From: Grammothele lineata
Taxonomy: Eukaryota; Basidiomycota; Agaricomycetes; Polyporales; Polyporaceae
NCBI GenBank assembly: GCA_002150815.3
Contig: NDFF03000367.1
Span: forward strand, 372,001 to 436,000
Length of the DNA: 64,000 bases
Direction of reading: 5' to 3'
The translations under genes were made by a program, and so were the position numbers. The notes beneath the pieces are model-generated. The model was not told where the DNA came from. It worked only from the letters and a program-made list of their open reading frames with translations, and did not search any database. Below, one piece after another: positions 22,401 to 34,293 of this stretch. Numbering within the stretch: the stretch's first letter is position 1; each line of letters begins with the position of its first letter.

Positions 22401-24127
22401 GTGCCTACCGTATCGATGTCCGACGTTGCGAGGGCCAGAAGTTTCGTTAGAATGCGAAACTCTCGTTCGAAGTGAACAAGCTTAGGCGGCGAGTATCAAA
22501 CTTGAACTACGTTCGAGCCAGGAAAGCACCGACGTCTTCACAGATACTTCCTTCCAACCAGCTTTCTACGCGCCAACTTTGATTGTCAGCTGTGAAGACT
22601 CGGAGGTTCTTTGTCCTCGCTGCCTTGGCCGCGTCTGTCCTAAATCAGGCTAGCGTGCAGGTCTCCTTTCGCCCACCAACGATATCACTATCCGCTCAGA
22701 TGACTCCCTCGTCATCGACGCATCGACCCGATTGAGGACGGCGTAAGCACGATCCTCGTCAATGGCCCCAGCTGGTCGCCCACGGACGACCCGAGCCTGC
22801 CATAGCTCGGGCTCCGCTAGAACTTCACGGTGATCGTCCCCTGTTTCGCAAGCCCGGGCCCTGAGCCGGTGCTGCTGCGTCTGTTGTATTTGGGGCTTGT
22901 TGGGGTGAGCGTCCGCTATTTCTGCTCTTCTATCAGCTCTGCTGTCAGAGGAGCAAGGGCTAACAAATTGGAAAAGACCCCAGAATTTGGAGGCAGTTCT
23001 ATCACGCTCATCATGGAGTCAACTGCAGAAGAGGCTCTGCGGGTGATGGGGTAGGGTATGGACGATCCGAGGGATACAAAACGAGCTCTACAGTACAACA
23101 TTGTAGCAGGGGATAAGATACATCAAAGTAGATCGTCGACGTCCTGCACTGTGCTTCACACCTGGATTCGGGACCAACAGCCGCAGCCTGAGGGGATCAG
23201 AGAATATTGTCCACCTCGTCATCGTCCTCATCTTCTGAGGACGAGTCCATGATGCTGTCCTTGGTGACGTTCGCTTGGGGAACCTCGTCGTCGTCATCAT
23301 CGTCTTCGTCTGCGTCGTCATCATCGCTCGACTGCGCCGGTCTGCGTGCGCGCGAAGACGTGGCTTTGGGTGGTGGGGGCCTATGGGATATCAAGCATTA
23401 GACCATGCGTCGATGGGTTGGCCACGGTACTCACTTCCGCGCGCCCTTTCCTCTAGGCTTCGGAGTCACTTCCTTCACCTCATCATCATCGTCATCATCA
23501 TCGTCGTCACCGCCGCCACCACCTTCGTCTTCATCGTCCTCGTCAGAGCTGATCGTGATCGGCTGCTTGAACGCGGCAGTCGTTGCCTTCTTTGACTTCT
23601 CCGCACTGCACACTCCGTTGTTAGATATATCCTTCATAGACTAGCGCTATAGACACTCACGCATTCCTCCTAGGCATCGCCCTAGTTGGAACAGGAGTAG
23701 CAGACACCGAGCGTCTCGACGCATCGTCGTCGTCGGAAGACTCGTCATCGGACTGCATTGAGAGACGCCGCCGCCTGTTCCGACTGGTTCGTTAGTATAG
23801 CTTCCATTCTGCCAGAGTTTGAGTGAACGCACTTGGACCTGCCCTTCGGAGACGGTGTGCGATCTGCGTACGTCCCGGCGCTGGTCGTGGACGTGGTCGC
23901 TTCGCTCGTGGAGCGCCTGTAACGTAGACCATCGGGCGAGTCAGCATGGCGCGCACGAGCTCGTCCGCGATAGAGGCGTACCGCTTCCTCCTGTTCTTGG
24001 GCAGCACTTCCTCTTCGTCGTCCTCAAGCGGGATGATGTCGTCGAGGAACTCAAACATGTCCTTGAGCTCCTCGAGCTTCCGCAGCTCTTCCTCGCTGAA
24101 GTTCTCGAGCTGGCGCTCATATTTCTT
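22401..24127. repeat. Duplicated segment, copy B
   Basis: Second copy of the block at 16264-18118, in the same orientation, starting about 90 bp after the MYND stop codon. It holds a decayed secreted-protein gene and the genuine 3' end of the condensin gene, which continues beyond the block to 27489. Because the condensin gene is complete here, this is probably the ancestral location of at least the condensin part. Confidence 0.85.
22592..23054 (+). pseudogene. Degenerate paralog of the small secreted protein
   Basis: Aligned to the gene at 16452-17050. The start codon is GTG instead of ATG (CTGTGAAG versus CCATGAAG). The promoter TATA is changed to TATCAAA. A deletion removes intron 1 with the end of exon 1 and the beginning of exon 2. 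A CAG codon has become TAG (CTGCCATAG). The exon 2 donor region has drifted, while the last 28 codons and stop (LIMESTAEEALRVMG) are nearly unchanged. Not translatable as the original protein. Confidence 0.9.
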
Positions 24128-27100
24128 CGAAATTGCCGTTTCGAACTTGGACAGGGCATTCTTCGCGGTCGTGTCCCGCGGCGGGCGGCGCTGTAGTCCG
24201 AAGATGTGAGCAGGGATACGAGCGGTAGGAGAGAAACCGTACGTACCATGCGGAGGTTAGAGACAAGCAGTTTGAGGATGCGGACTTTATCGTCGTCGAC
24301 CTCGTCTGGCATATGCAACTTGCCAAGCATCTGGCAGAGCGCCTTCCTGTCATCCTCTGCGTGTCCGCTCAGGAAAGCATTCGCGGTAGCGGAGATCCAA
24401 CGTGGTACTCACTGTCATAATCTGCGTTGAACAACGCCTTGACGATATCGGTCGCTAGCTCGAGTTGAATGGGGTCCTTCTCAGATCCTATTCGGAGGCC
24501 TTTCACGGCAGCCCTACGAGTAAAACCGTGTTAGTAAAACGCGCAGCAGCGGCGTCAGCATAGACGTACTCTGCCTGGACAGGATCAGTCCAGTCTGCGA
24601 ACATGTGCGTGACGTGAACTGGCGAGACCAAAGTGTCTTCGCCGTCGTAATCCCGGTACGCCTCGGCAATCTTCTCGAAGATCGGGATGAAGGTCTGTTG
24701 TCGCGACGGTATAGCATAAGCAACGTGATTCTCGAGGGCCCAAACAGAAGGAACCACTCACGTCCCGCATCCGCCGCTGGTTCGCCGGGCTCGAGTACGA
24801 ATACACAGGGAAGAAATACGACAAGCACTGTCTCAGCTCCTGGTTCTCCGCCGTCTCTGGCGAGATGAAGATGAGGATGAGCGTCTGGAGCACACGCTGG
24901 TCCGCGACCATGCCCGCGAGCATGAGCTTCGAGAGCCCGACGCAGAGGAGCGCCTGCACGGCGTCCTGCTCCTCGCTCTCGAGCAGCTGGAGGAGGAAGT
25001 CGACGATCTTGTCCCCGTTGACGCTCTCGGGCCCGAGGAAGGCGGCCTCGTGCACCATGAGGATGTCGAAGATGATCTGCATGCCGCGCAGCTTGATCAC
25101 TTCGGGTGCGGAGGCGACTTGCCCGAGGAAGAGCTGGAAGGAGCCGAGGGCCATGCGCTGCGGGGAAGGTCAATGTATGCGGTAAGGATAGTGCTGATGG
25201 TGACATACTCGTGCAATGAGACAGCAGAGGCCGAGGCTGACGAGGCCTTTCTCTCGGAGCGCCATCTCCCTACGCTTGACGGCCGGCACGATCAGCTCGC
25301 TGAGAACACCCTCCAGAGCAATGTTCTCTTCGAAGGTCTGCATGACTATGAGCAACTGACATCACATGTACATACGCTCAGACACGTACCCCATTGACAC
25401 GCTCAAGCATGCCGATGCACAGAGACAGACACCTCAAATCAACCGCATCCGCACGCTGCCTCTCCTCGGGGGTCATATCCGCGGCGGACTTTTGAGGCCG
25501 CGGCCGCCTCGGGCTCCCAAACTCCGTCATGGTCTCGTCGACCTCCTGCTTGGACGCGTCGCCCTCCTCCTCAGGGGGGTCGCGCAGCTCGTGCACGATC
25601 TCGACGACGACACGAATAAGGTCCTGCTCGTTTGGCGAGAGCTCGCGGAGGACATCGAGCGCGCGTGGGAGGAGCGACTCGGGGAGCGCATGCGCGGCGA
25701 GCATGCCGCGCACGGTGAGGAAAAGCTTTCGTCGGCCAATCTCGTCGCCAAAGTCACAGTTGACGGCGGCGCGGAGGAGCTCTCCGAGCAAGATCTCGCG
25801 GTCGAGCCGGGCCTCCTCGCGCTTTGCGAGGGCCTCCTCATCCTCGTCACCTAAGGCGGCAGCGGCGTCGTCCACCTCTATTTGCTTGACAAGGGCGTTG
25901 TAGGTGTCTGAGATTCGGAAGGCCATGATTGTCGTCAGGGGGAGCTGTGCGTCCATCTTGCCAGTGTCTTTCTCCTTTTCCTTGCATTTGTCAATGAAGA
26001 CGCGAGCGAGGAAGGCGCGAGGAGCGGTGACCTCGCCCCAGTATGATTCTGTAAGAGATGAGCGCGCAGTCGGGGATGAAGTGGACGGATACTCACCCGG
26101 AATCTCGAGATGCTCGTAGATGTCCTTGCGCGTATCGAAGACGCTGCCCAGGGCGTCCTCCGCCACTTTGCCCTCCGCCAGATCGAAAAGATCCAGGAAC
26201 GCAAGCAGATCACTGATCAACTCCTCATTCGGCTCCTTCTTCACGCTCTCATCCTTCTTCGTTCCGTTCGAGCGAGCGACATCCACCCACGTCCCGAGAA
26301 GCTGTGCAACGGCCGCCTTGACGGAAGACTCGCGATCGCCCAGGCCGTTGCGTACGACTAGCTCCCTCTGCGCGATGCGCAGGATCTTGGGATGCGTAAA
26401 GCCGACAGTTGTCTCCGTGACGGTGCAATATTTCTCCAGGACGTTTGTGTAGACGGCTTTTCGAATGCTTGGCTCAACGTCGCGTGTACGAGCGAGAACG
26501 TGAGGGAGCACATGAGGACTGAGGGGTAGGGCTTGGAGAGCGGTGCGGCGGACTTCACTGCGGGAAGTCGGTCAGGACCTAATCAGACTACGCAAAGCAA
26601 AGTGCATGCAGGGGGTATTCGCCCTTCGGGGATGGCTCGGAGTACTCGCTCGTAGTACACCATCTGTACGCAGCACGTAGGGAGTGGTGTGGACACTAAG
26701 GGCTTACTCACGGAGAGGGATCATAAGTCATCGCGTCGATAACGATGTCAATGAGAGGTGTCTCGTCTTCATCCAACTCCTCCGTGTCTTCACTGAATGA
26801 TAACTTGGCGAGGGCAGCAGCGGCTTGAGCGCGTACGGTGGCTTCTTTGTCTCGTAGGCGGTCGATGAGAGCCTTCCGAAGATTGTTGTATAGATCCTCC
26901 CTAGGCGCAATGAGCCCTCGGAGGACCAAGAGGGTAGTTGAAACTCACTCCATGCCACTCAAATGCTGGAGAGTGTCTGCTATGCATTGAAGGACACGAT
27001 ACCGGACCGACTTGTCCTTAGCAGTGACACCTTGGAGGAGAAAGCGGACGACGTGAGACAAGAAGCGCTCCGAGGGAGTATCATCTTCTGGACCCAGATC

Positions 27101-27489
27101 ATCTTTCGTTCGCTCCTCGGCAACTGCAGCAGTCGTTAAACGCATATAGCGCGGACTGATGGATAGCGCGCACCTTTCTCAGAGAGGAATTTGGCATACC
27201 CAGCCATGAATTTCGTCGACCTGTCCGCCACCGACGTCCCTTTCTTGTTGGGGAGGACGCGCAGGAGAGCATCGTCGTAGGCATCCTGAAAGGCCTTTTC
27301 TCCGGTGAGCTTGGTACTCTTGCCATTCTGAACGGAAGATTTGATGGCGGCTGCCTCCGACTGCAGCTTGTAGAGCGCGATGTAGTTCTTCTGGTGATTG
27401 GCGGCCGTGTTCTGCACCTGGTCAAATATTTTCGGCAGGGCAGTCTTCAGCGACTCGAGGTCGAACGGCGCGGGCGTGCGGGCGGGCAT
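23197..27489 (-). CDS. Condensin complex subunit 3 (CAP-G / Ycg1 / Cnd3)
   Basis: HEAT-repeat subunit of condensin, needed for mitotic chromosome compaction. 1140 residues from 15 exons (3423 nt): 27489-27174, 27123-26949, 26900-26712, 26557-26097, 26048-25390, 25337-25209, 25157-24762, 24694-24570, 24513-24413, 24356-24247, 24190-23982, 23916-23833, 23774-23661, 23605-23435 and 23380-23197. The N-terminus has IFDQVQNTAANHQKNYIALY and SVRYRVLQCIADTLQHL. HEAT units include DKEATVRAQAAAALAKL and PEVRRTALQALPL...HVLARTRDVEPSIRKAVYT. The Cnd3 C-terminal domain spans about 600-850. The tail is a long run of Asp/Glu/Ser with Lys/Arg patches, ending EVDNIL. Codon repeats in the tail differ in length between this gene and its truncated copy. 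It is divergent from the RING gene with a 302-bp spacer. Confidence 0.94.
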
Positions 27490-27791
27490 GGCTGCCAGGC
27501 CCAGGAGACGAGAGAGCGGTCAGAGACGGAACGCGGCGTCGAACATGGCGCGTCGCGCGGTTCGACGCGCGTGTAACGCGTGACGGATGTGCACGTGCAC
27601 GCGTCACGAGAGGGTCACGGGGCCATGACGACAGGGCTTGTGGTCGTCCGCGGAGGCGCGGAGGGCGTTTTTGCGCCACGAGCCGCGGACACGAGCTCGG
27701 AGAGAGTGCACGAGCTCAAAAGGCGAGTCGCCTCGAGCGAGGCAAAGACGATGACTGCCGATCTTCTGTTCATCCACGCTGGTCGCCCCCA
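27490..27791. promoter_or_regulatory. Shared 302-bp divergent promoter (condensin / RING gene)
   Basis: Two start codons face apart across 302 bp, so both promoters overlap or abut. The spacer is CpG-rich with ACGCG-type hexamers (CGCGCGTGTAACGCGTGACG around 27559-27585). ACGCGT is the MCB element that drives G1/S genes in yeasts, and condensin genes are cell-cycle regulated. The functional link here is inference. Confidence 0.5.
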
Positions 27792-30700
27792 ATGTCCTCG
27801 TCCCAGCCACCAGACTCCCGCCGCCAGCAGCGCACCGACGACCGCGTAGCCCCCTATCTCACCCACGTCGTCGCACACCACGGCCAGCTCACCCTCATCC
27901 CGCCCCAGAACGCGGGAAGAATCCGCAAGCCGACCAAGAAGAAGAAGCAGCAGCAGCCGACGAGGGACACCGACGAGCCCCGCTTCACCACCGCAGTCCC
28001 CCTCTCCTCTTCTCGCAAGCTTCAGCAGGCTCCGGCTCACGTCCGCACGCGGAAACACGCCATATCCGCCCCGTCGCCCCCCTCACCTGCGACGTCGCGC
28101 AGATATGATGCTATCCCAGATGGTTCGTTCCTCCTTTTTTCTCTTCGTTTTGGAGGTGGCTATATGCTCTTTTTTGCAGGCCAATCCATCCCAGACTACC
28201 CTCCACCCTCCTTCGAGGACGCAATAGCGTCAACAAGCATACCACCGCTCTTGTCGTCTCTTCCAGAACAGACCTGTGCTCATCCTCAACCTTATGACGG
28301 AATGCAGTCGTCTGCGCAGATGGGCCATTCTATGATGTCGTATCCCTCAACCTCCACAAACACGCCTGTCTCGCCTGCGCCCAGCAGCATTCTCGATTCC
28401 CCAGCGATCTCGGATGCCCCTCTCCCTACCATAGAAGAGCCCCCTCCCTCGCCTTCGTTGGTTGCACAATCGTCCGATGCGGTACACCCTTCTCCTGTGA
28501 CGCCAGTCTCAACTGTGCTTTCCGACCTGCCAATCCTTCGACCCCCGCAGCCGCGGACGATCCCACAGACGTCCGCGCCGCGGTCTGGGCCTCCGCCTCG
28601 TGAGCAGTCTCCCCCGGGAGCCCCGTATCGCCTGACATCGCCCTCGACCACCACCTTGCTCTCATCCGCACACGCGGTCCGCGATGCTCCCGCAGTCCCT
28701 CATGTTCACCGCGCACTTTCGCAACGGAGCCTTTCTCCCGAGCCAGGGTCCGCAGTCGCCGAAGTTTCACCATCGCCACCGTCATCCCCATACCCCCAAT
28801 CGCGTGTCTCTACCGCCACCACAGACGTGTTCGAGGAATTCACCTGGGAGCCGAGGCAGCGCTGGTCCGCCGACCGTCGGCTCGGTTTGTCTCTAGAAGA
28901 GCGCGTCCAGCGCGAGTTCGACCGCCGCAAGACCGAAGAAGCTCTAACCGCGTTCGCGGGTGGTCCTTCACAGGGACCGGTCGACCCTCGTACTAGGCAG
29001 TGCTTGCATTGCGGTTCTCACCGCCCGCTAGAAAGCGGTGACATCCAAAGCATCCACGAAGAGAGTGAAGAGGAGGCAGAAGACGACGACGACGTGTCCG
29101 AGCTCAACAGCCACAGCTCCTCGCCGAGTAAAGTCAAGGGAAAGTCGCCATACATGCATCCTCCCGCCTTCCGTTCGACCGCAAAATTCGCGTCGCCGTC
29201 GCGCTCCACCGTCATGCTCAAGCCGCAGAGCCCAGATTCCGTGAGTCCGCCTGCGTCGCCTCAATCCCCCAACATGTCGACGTTCTTCAAGATGCCTAGC
29301 GCTTGGGCGAGTAGTGTCACTCTGTCGTTGACGACTGCCATCGGACACGGCCATAACGCCCACAGCCCTGATAAGCGCAGTACCGACAAGAGCAGCCCGT
29401 CGCCCTCCAGTAAGGCAGGCAAGCGGAGGGAGAGTTTCGGGGTGAAGCGTCTCTTTGGTTCCTTGAAGGGAAAGGAACGTGAGCGCGAGCGCGACCATAA
29501 TCGGGCACAATCCCTCCCAGGTACGGCGATGCATTCCGCCGTGGATCTGAGCTTGAGCACTGTGTCCTCAGACTCATCCTCCACTTCAGAATCTGCGGAG
29601 GGCTGGGAGGTCGTGAGCGCCGAGGCGGAGTCCCCCGTGTCTAGCTCAAGTTCTACCGCCCCTACGTCTCCTGCGCGTTTGACGCCCGAGGCTGTTGCAA
29701 CGTCACCGACCTCTGGCCCTTCACCTACGTCGGAGAACACCCATCAAGCCTTCCTTAACAGGCCCGTCCGTCATCGTACCGGACCCGCCATCCTAGACAG
29801 TCCCACAACTCCCACGTCCCCTCTTCCTCTATCAGCGTCGCCGAGGAATGCTGCTTCCCTGCCGACTATAATCCCGTCGTCCACGACGACGATCCGGCCT
29901 TACCTTCCGGAAAAATCTCCCTTGCGAATGCTAGGAAGTACCCAGCAGCCAAGACAGGCGCGCATCCAGACGCAGCCTACCCCCACCATCACCAGTCAAA
30001 CGCCAGTCTTGTCCCAGACGTCTCTGCCTCCATCCACTCCCGTAACCCCTACAACGCCCAGGAGCGCTAGACCCTCGCCATCTGTAGTGTGGAAAGTACC
30101 GTCTCCCGGCACGCGCTCGCCCTTGTCACAGTCGTCGGTCTCTCCCTTACCAGGAGGACCGTTCCCTGGAGTGCGCCCTATTGGTGCACCGGCGACTTCG
30201 CCCCACGCGGCCCCCGCACGGCTCGCCGTGCCCATACCGCCTGCACCAGTCCATCGTGCCGTCGCCGCACTCACGCGCAGCGAAGTGAGCGTCCTACGTC
30301 ACCAGTCCGTGCCCCTCCCTCCGCGCTCGCCTACGGACTTGCACGAGAACCCCATTCCGAGCCCCATCTCCCCGGCATCGTCGCTAGCACCCGCCGATGG
30401 CCAGGTGTACTTTCGCCGACGCCGTGCGGTTACCCCTCCGCCCTCTCATCGCAGGGCTATGCTCGCCCCTGAGGCGAGTTCTGCCCCAGAGACGAGCCCG
30501 CTGTCTCTGTTCGTGCCCGCCGACATCCTGGACTTCAACCAGGGCGCTGCGCCCGAACCAGAAGTGCTCGACGAAGACGAGGCCGCATCGATCGAGCAGC
30601 TCCTCGCAGCCGAAGAAGGGCGCGCGCCATCACGTGCCGCGTCTCCTTCCTCCGTCATCGTGCCAGCCTCACCCGTCTCGACGCCCACGACCTCGATTTT

Positions 30701-31804
30701 CCCCGCGGGGATCGGCGCAGGCCCGAATCTGAGCCAGTCCTCGCACTTCCACGGCCGGCCGCTGCCCGTGCTCCCTGCGGAGCCCGAGATGCCGGTCAAG
30801 CGCGTCCCGGATGGGTACCCCGTGAACCGCATGCCTGAGGCCAACTATGGCCGGGGCTCGTCTGCCTCGACGCCTATCCGTGCGGTTCCTGCTCTGCCTA
30901 CGGTCGTTCCTCCGTCGCCTGCCTTGTCGCAACGACGAATGCCGCCGCCACCGCCTCCACCGCGTGCATCCACGCGTGCACCAGCACCCATAGTCGCGGC
31001 TGCAGCTGCGACCGTTACTGTCGCTCCTACACCTTTCCTCGACGTTCCACCCCTCCCTGCAGCGGTAGAGCGGTCCGAGTCCGGAGGGAGCGTGCTAGAG
31101 GACGCCCAGGCAGCTGCTGAAGGCCCGCGGAGCGAGTTCCTGCATATCACGGACCTCGACCTGCTCGCCTCGCGCGTGTTCGACGGCCCGCCGGACGGCC
31201 GGAACTACGAGGTATGTTGCTCCGTTTCCCGTCCGAGCTCCGCGCTCATCCGCTGACACCCCCATCCCCCCGCAGGACCTGCTCCTCGTCTCCGAGGTCA
31301 TCGGGGCCGCAGGCTCTCCTCATCGTCATGCTCCGGCGGCGGAGAAGAAGGCGCACGTGCCGTTCACCGGCGCCGTGGAGGTCAAACGGCGGCGGGTGCT
31401 CAAGGACGGGCGCGTGAAGCTCAAGCTGTCGCTGCTTGGTGTTCCTGTCGACCGTTGCGGCGTCTGCCTCTCGCAGTTCCGGCGTGACGAGCGCGCGGCT
31501 CTGGCGCCCGCGTGCAAGCACTCGTGAGTGTTTTTTTCTTTGCTCCGTGTTGTCAGCTGCTGGGCGTGCTGCTGTCCCCTGCTCGTGTGCGTGTGTTGCT
31601 CACGGTGCGAGTGACGACGCCGACCTCGCGGTCCCCACTTGTGCTGGGGCGCGTGCCACATGCACACATACAGGCTTTCCATATTTTAGAGAGCGAACGC
31701 TGACGCCAGCGTTATATAGGTTCCACGAGGCATGCCTCCGCAAGTGGCTGCGCACCAGTCCCGCGTGTCCGATGTGCCGCGTTGTGCTGTCGCTCGAGGA
31801 GTGA
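27792..31804 (+). CDS. Long disordered RING-H2 protein, probable E3 ubiquitin ligase
   Basis: 1231 residues from four exons: 27792-28122, 28180-31211, 31276-31523 and 31720-31804 (3696 nt). About 1100 residues are Ser/Pro/Thr-rich and low complexity, with an early SIPDYPPPSFEDAI motif and basic and acidic patches. A folded C-terminal part begins near DLLLVSEVIG. A RING-H2 finger lies at about 1182-1223: C-x2-C ... C-x-H-x2-H-x2-C ... C-P-M-C, with the final exon starting inside it at FHEACLRKWL. Such fingers recruit E2 ubiquitin-conjugating enzymes; PPxY-like motifs suggest partner binding. Intron 1 is 57 nt and in frame, so unspliced mRNA would also be open, adding 19 hydrophobic residues. 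The substrate is unknown. Confidence 0.88.
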
Positions 31805-32613
31805 GGCTATCCGCGTTGTTCTTGACGCTCGCTCGAGGCGGCCTGTCCTCTTCTGTCGCTTGTGCACAAACCATCTTACTCTACCCTAGTCGTGCTTTCG
31901 TGCTCTCGTACCCCCATCCTAGTCGTGTGTGTATCATCGTTGTCATCTCTGTCGGATTCCATGTAGCGCTACCACGTTTCCCCCCCATCCTATCTCGATT
32001 CATCTCCTCGAGCCATCTACCCCTATCTGCTGCTCATACATCCCTCCACGTCAACATCTCGCATCTATCCAGGTATCTCCTCTTCCCTCGAGCCGCGTTC
32101 TCCCCTCCTCGTCGTAGTATCGCTCATCAGTCTGACTGCTCATGATCTCCCCTTGCTATCGTTCTCCAATCCCCTTCTCTCGCTGGCTTTTCGTCTTCTT
32201 CTTTCCTATCGGGAACAATCGGCTTCGCGCACGTCGTCACTTCGTCCCCCGAGCGGCCGGTCTCCCTCGCCGGACAGACACATGCGGTCTTTACAGGGAC
32301 ATGTCCCCGGTTTTCTTGAGCCTTGTCTTCTTCTTTGTGAAGTAGTTACTACTTACTCTTACTACGGTCGATATTGGGTAGATTAGTCGACGCTCGTGCA
32401 ATCGCATCTGTGTAATGAGGCTATGCGCACACGGGTTTGCGGTTGGTCCACAGCAGATACGGATATCGGACTTCGAATCGTGCCGCTTGCGCTACCTTTG
32501 GGTGCGAATCCTATCAACCACGTCGGAGAATAGAGTCTGTTCTACCGTATGCATCCAAGCTGCCCTACACGAACAACACGATCTCAACGATGTACGTTCG
32601 CCGCCCTCAGACC
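31805..32613. other. Intergenic between convergent genes (RING gene and TDG)
   Basis: 809 bp, pyrimidine-rich on the plus strand (long CTCTTCCC/CCCATCCT runs), matching a 3' UTR of the RING gene followed by that of the opposing glycosylase. No gene is recognised. Confidence 0.55.
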
Positions 32614-34293
32614 TCAAACGTCAAGAAAAGCCTCAGAAGGCGCAACGATCTCCGTCATACCTCCCGTGTCCAACACGCCCGCCTTGAGCTCCTCCACGCG
32701 CCGCTTGAGCAGCGTGAACTGTTCGATCTTCGCTGGGAGCTGCATCATATCAGAGGGGCCACCAAGGACAAGTCAGCGAACGCGTTAGTAGAGCAGATAG
32801 AGCATACACCGCCGTAGGAGAGGCGGAGAGGACTACGGCGACTAGAGGAGACGCACCTGGTGGCTGGCGACAAGCCCGGAGGTGCTGACCACGACGAAGA
32901 AGAGCGTCTCGCGTGGTCTCTCTGATCCAGCTGCAGAATGTACCGATATGAACATGCGTCCTTCAGGCAGATGGGAAAATAAAGGAAACGGACCGGTGGT
33001 GTGGACAAGTTTGTATGGCTGGAGGTCGTACACGAACGGCTCGGCGGGCGCGCCCTTCTTCCCACGGGCTGCCGTTCCCTTCTTCCTCGCCGTGCGTGGC
33101 GATTTCGTCGACGACTGGCCCACAAGAGGAATCCTAGTAGAAGAGGAGGTATCCGCGGGAGCACCTTGACTGTCTTTGGGTGCTTTCTGGGGAGAGTGAG
33201 GCGCAGCAGCGCGGATAAAGCTATCCCAGATGCCCTTGCCCACGAAGCAGACCACGCGCGGGCGGCAAAGGATGATCTTTCGGAGGAGCGCAGGCACACC
33301 AGCCGTGAACTCGGCGTTGGCGATCTCTGCTGCCTGAGAGCGCCGTCAGAATGCGTTGCGGAAAGAGGGAGTGGAGGCAGCGTACCTGTGCGCTTGGTCG
33401 TTCGACCAGGTTCGTCTGAAACGCCGAGAGTGGCAGATGCAAATATGAGTTTTCCGGAAAGCGGGCGGTGTAAGAAGGGGCGTACGAGACCGAGGTTGAA
33501 GTGCTCGGGCAGCGTGCCGTCCTCCTCTGGGCTTAACAGTCTATCGGTGAGGTCTGTACAACACTGTCAGAGAGAGAGGGTGTGATGACGTCATGTTGCA
33601 ACCGACGTACGAGCACCGTGCAAGCAGCGCCAGAAGTGGTTGGTGGAATGAGCAAAGTGGTGCCCTTTGGTGGCGGACATCTGACCCGGGCTAACCACAC
33701 ACATAACAAAAACCCAGCGTAAGTAAAGAAGTAGACTGATAAAACAGGTAATCGGACTTGATACCGCAGAAAAGCACTATGGCAGAACGAGGTCTCATCA
33801 GCGTATGTGCATGCAAATCTCCGAAACACTACCTACCATCAAGCTTGTCGGGTTGGTCGCCTAGATGGTCGGGAAGACCCTGGAGATGAGCGTATTTTGC
33901 AGGGTCTGCAACCGTCACTTTCTGCTTCACTTTGACCGGTAAAGTGGTACGCGAACGTTTGCGAGAAGGGCCAGGAACATTAGATGCACCCTCCTCTTTC
34001 ACCGCAGGCTGAAGGCCTTCCGTCCGGGAACGTCTTTTGTTAACTCCAAGTTGCTCATCGTTCTGAGGCGATGAGAGCTGAGGAAGTACGGAATGGGCTT
34101 CTTCTTCGACCTCTGCCTTGATAACAGACCGGGTACGAGGAGACCGACGCAGGGAGGGTGTGAGCTGGGCGTCGAAACGAAAGACCGATAGCTTCTCGCG
34201 CAGTTTCTGTGTGGGTGTGCCTACTCCCGAACTCTGGTCTGGATTGTTGTCAGAGTCGAGAGCTGTTGGATCTTGTCCGTGAGTATTAGCCAT
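32614..34293 (-). CDS. G/T(U)-mismatch DNA glycosylase (TDG/Mug family)
   Basis: Removes thymine or uracil opposite guanine, as arises from deamination of 5-methylcytosine; starts nuclear base-excision repair. 394 residues, eight exons: 34293-33837, 33776-33758 (19 nt), 33690-33611, 33553-33486, 33415-33386 (30 nt), 33333-32994, 32921-32857 and 32739-32614 (1185 nt). The catalytic motif GINPG (Asn about 159) is split by an intron between the 19-nt exon and the next. It is followed by MSATKGHHFAHSTNHFWRC, LPEHFNLGLTNLVERPSAQAAE (insertion-loop motif), and a C-terminal VVSTSGLVASHQ-LPAKIEQF. A Lys/Arg/Pro-rich insert separates the last two parts. The first about 150 residues are basic and unconserved. 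An ATG at 34518 would add 75 residues; I prefer 34293 but am unsure. Confidence 0.93.

Noticed and set aside
16264..24127. Transposon with terminal repeats (copies A and B as LTRs)
   Set aside because: The repeats contain host genes with introns, and the internal gene is a MYND protein without polymerase, integrase or transposase motifs.
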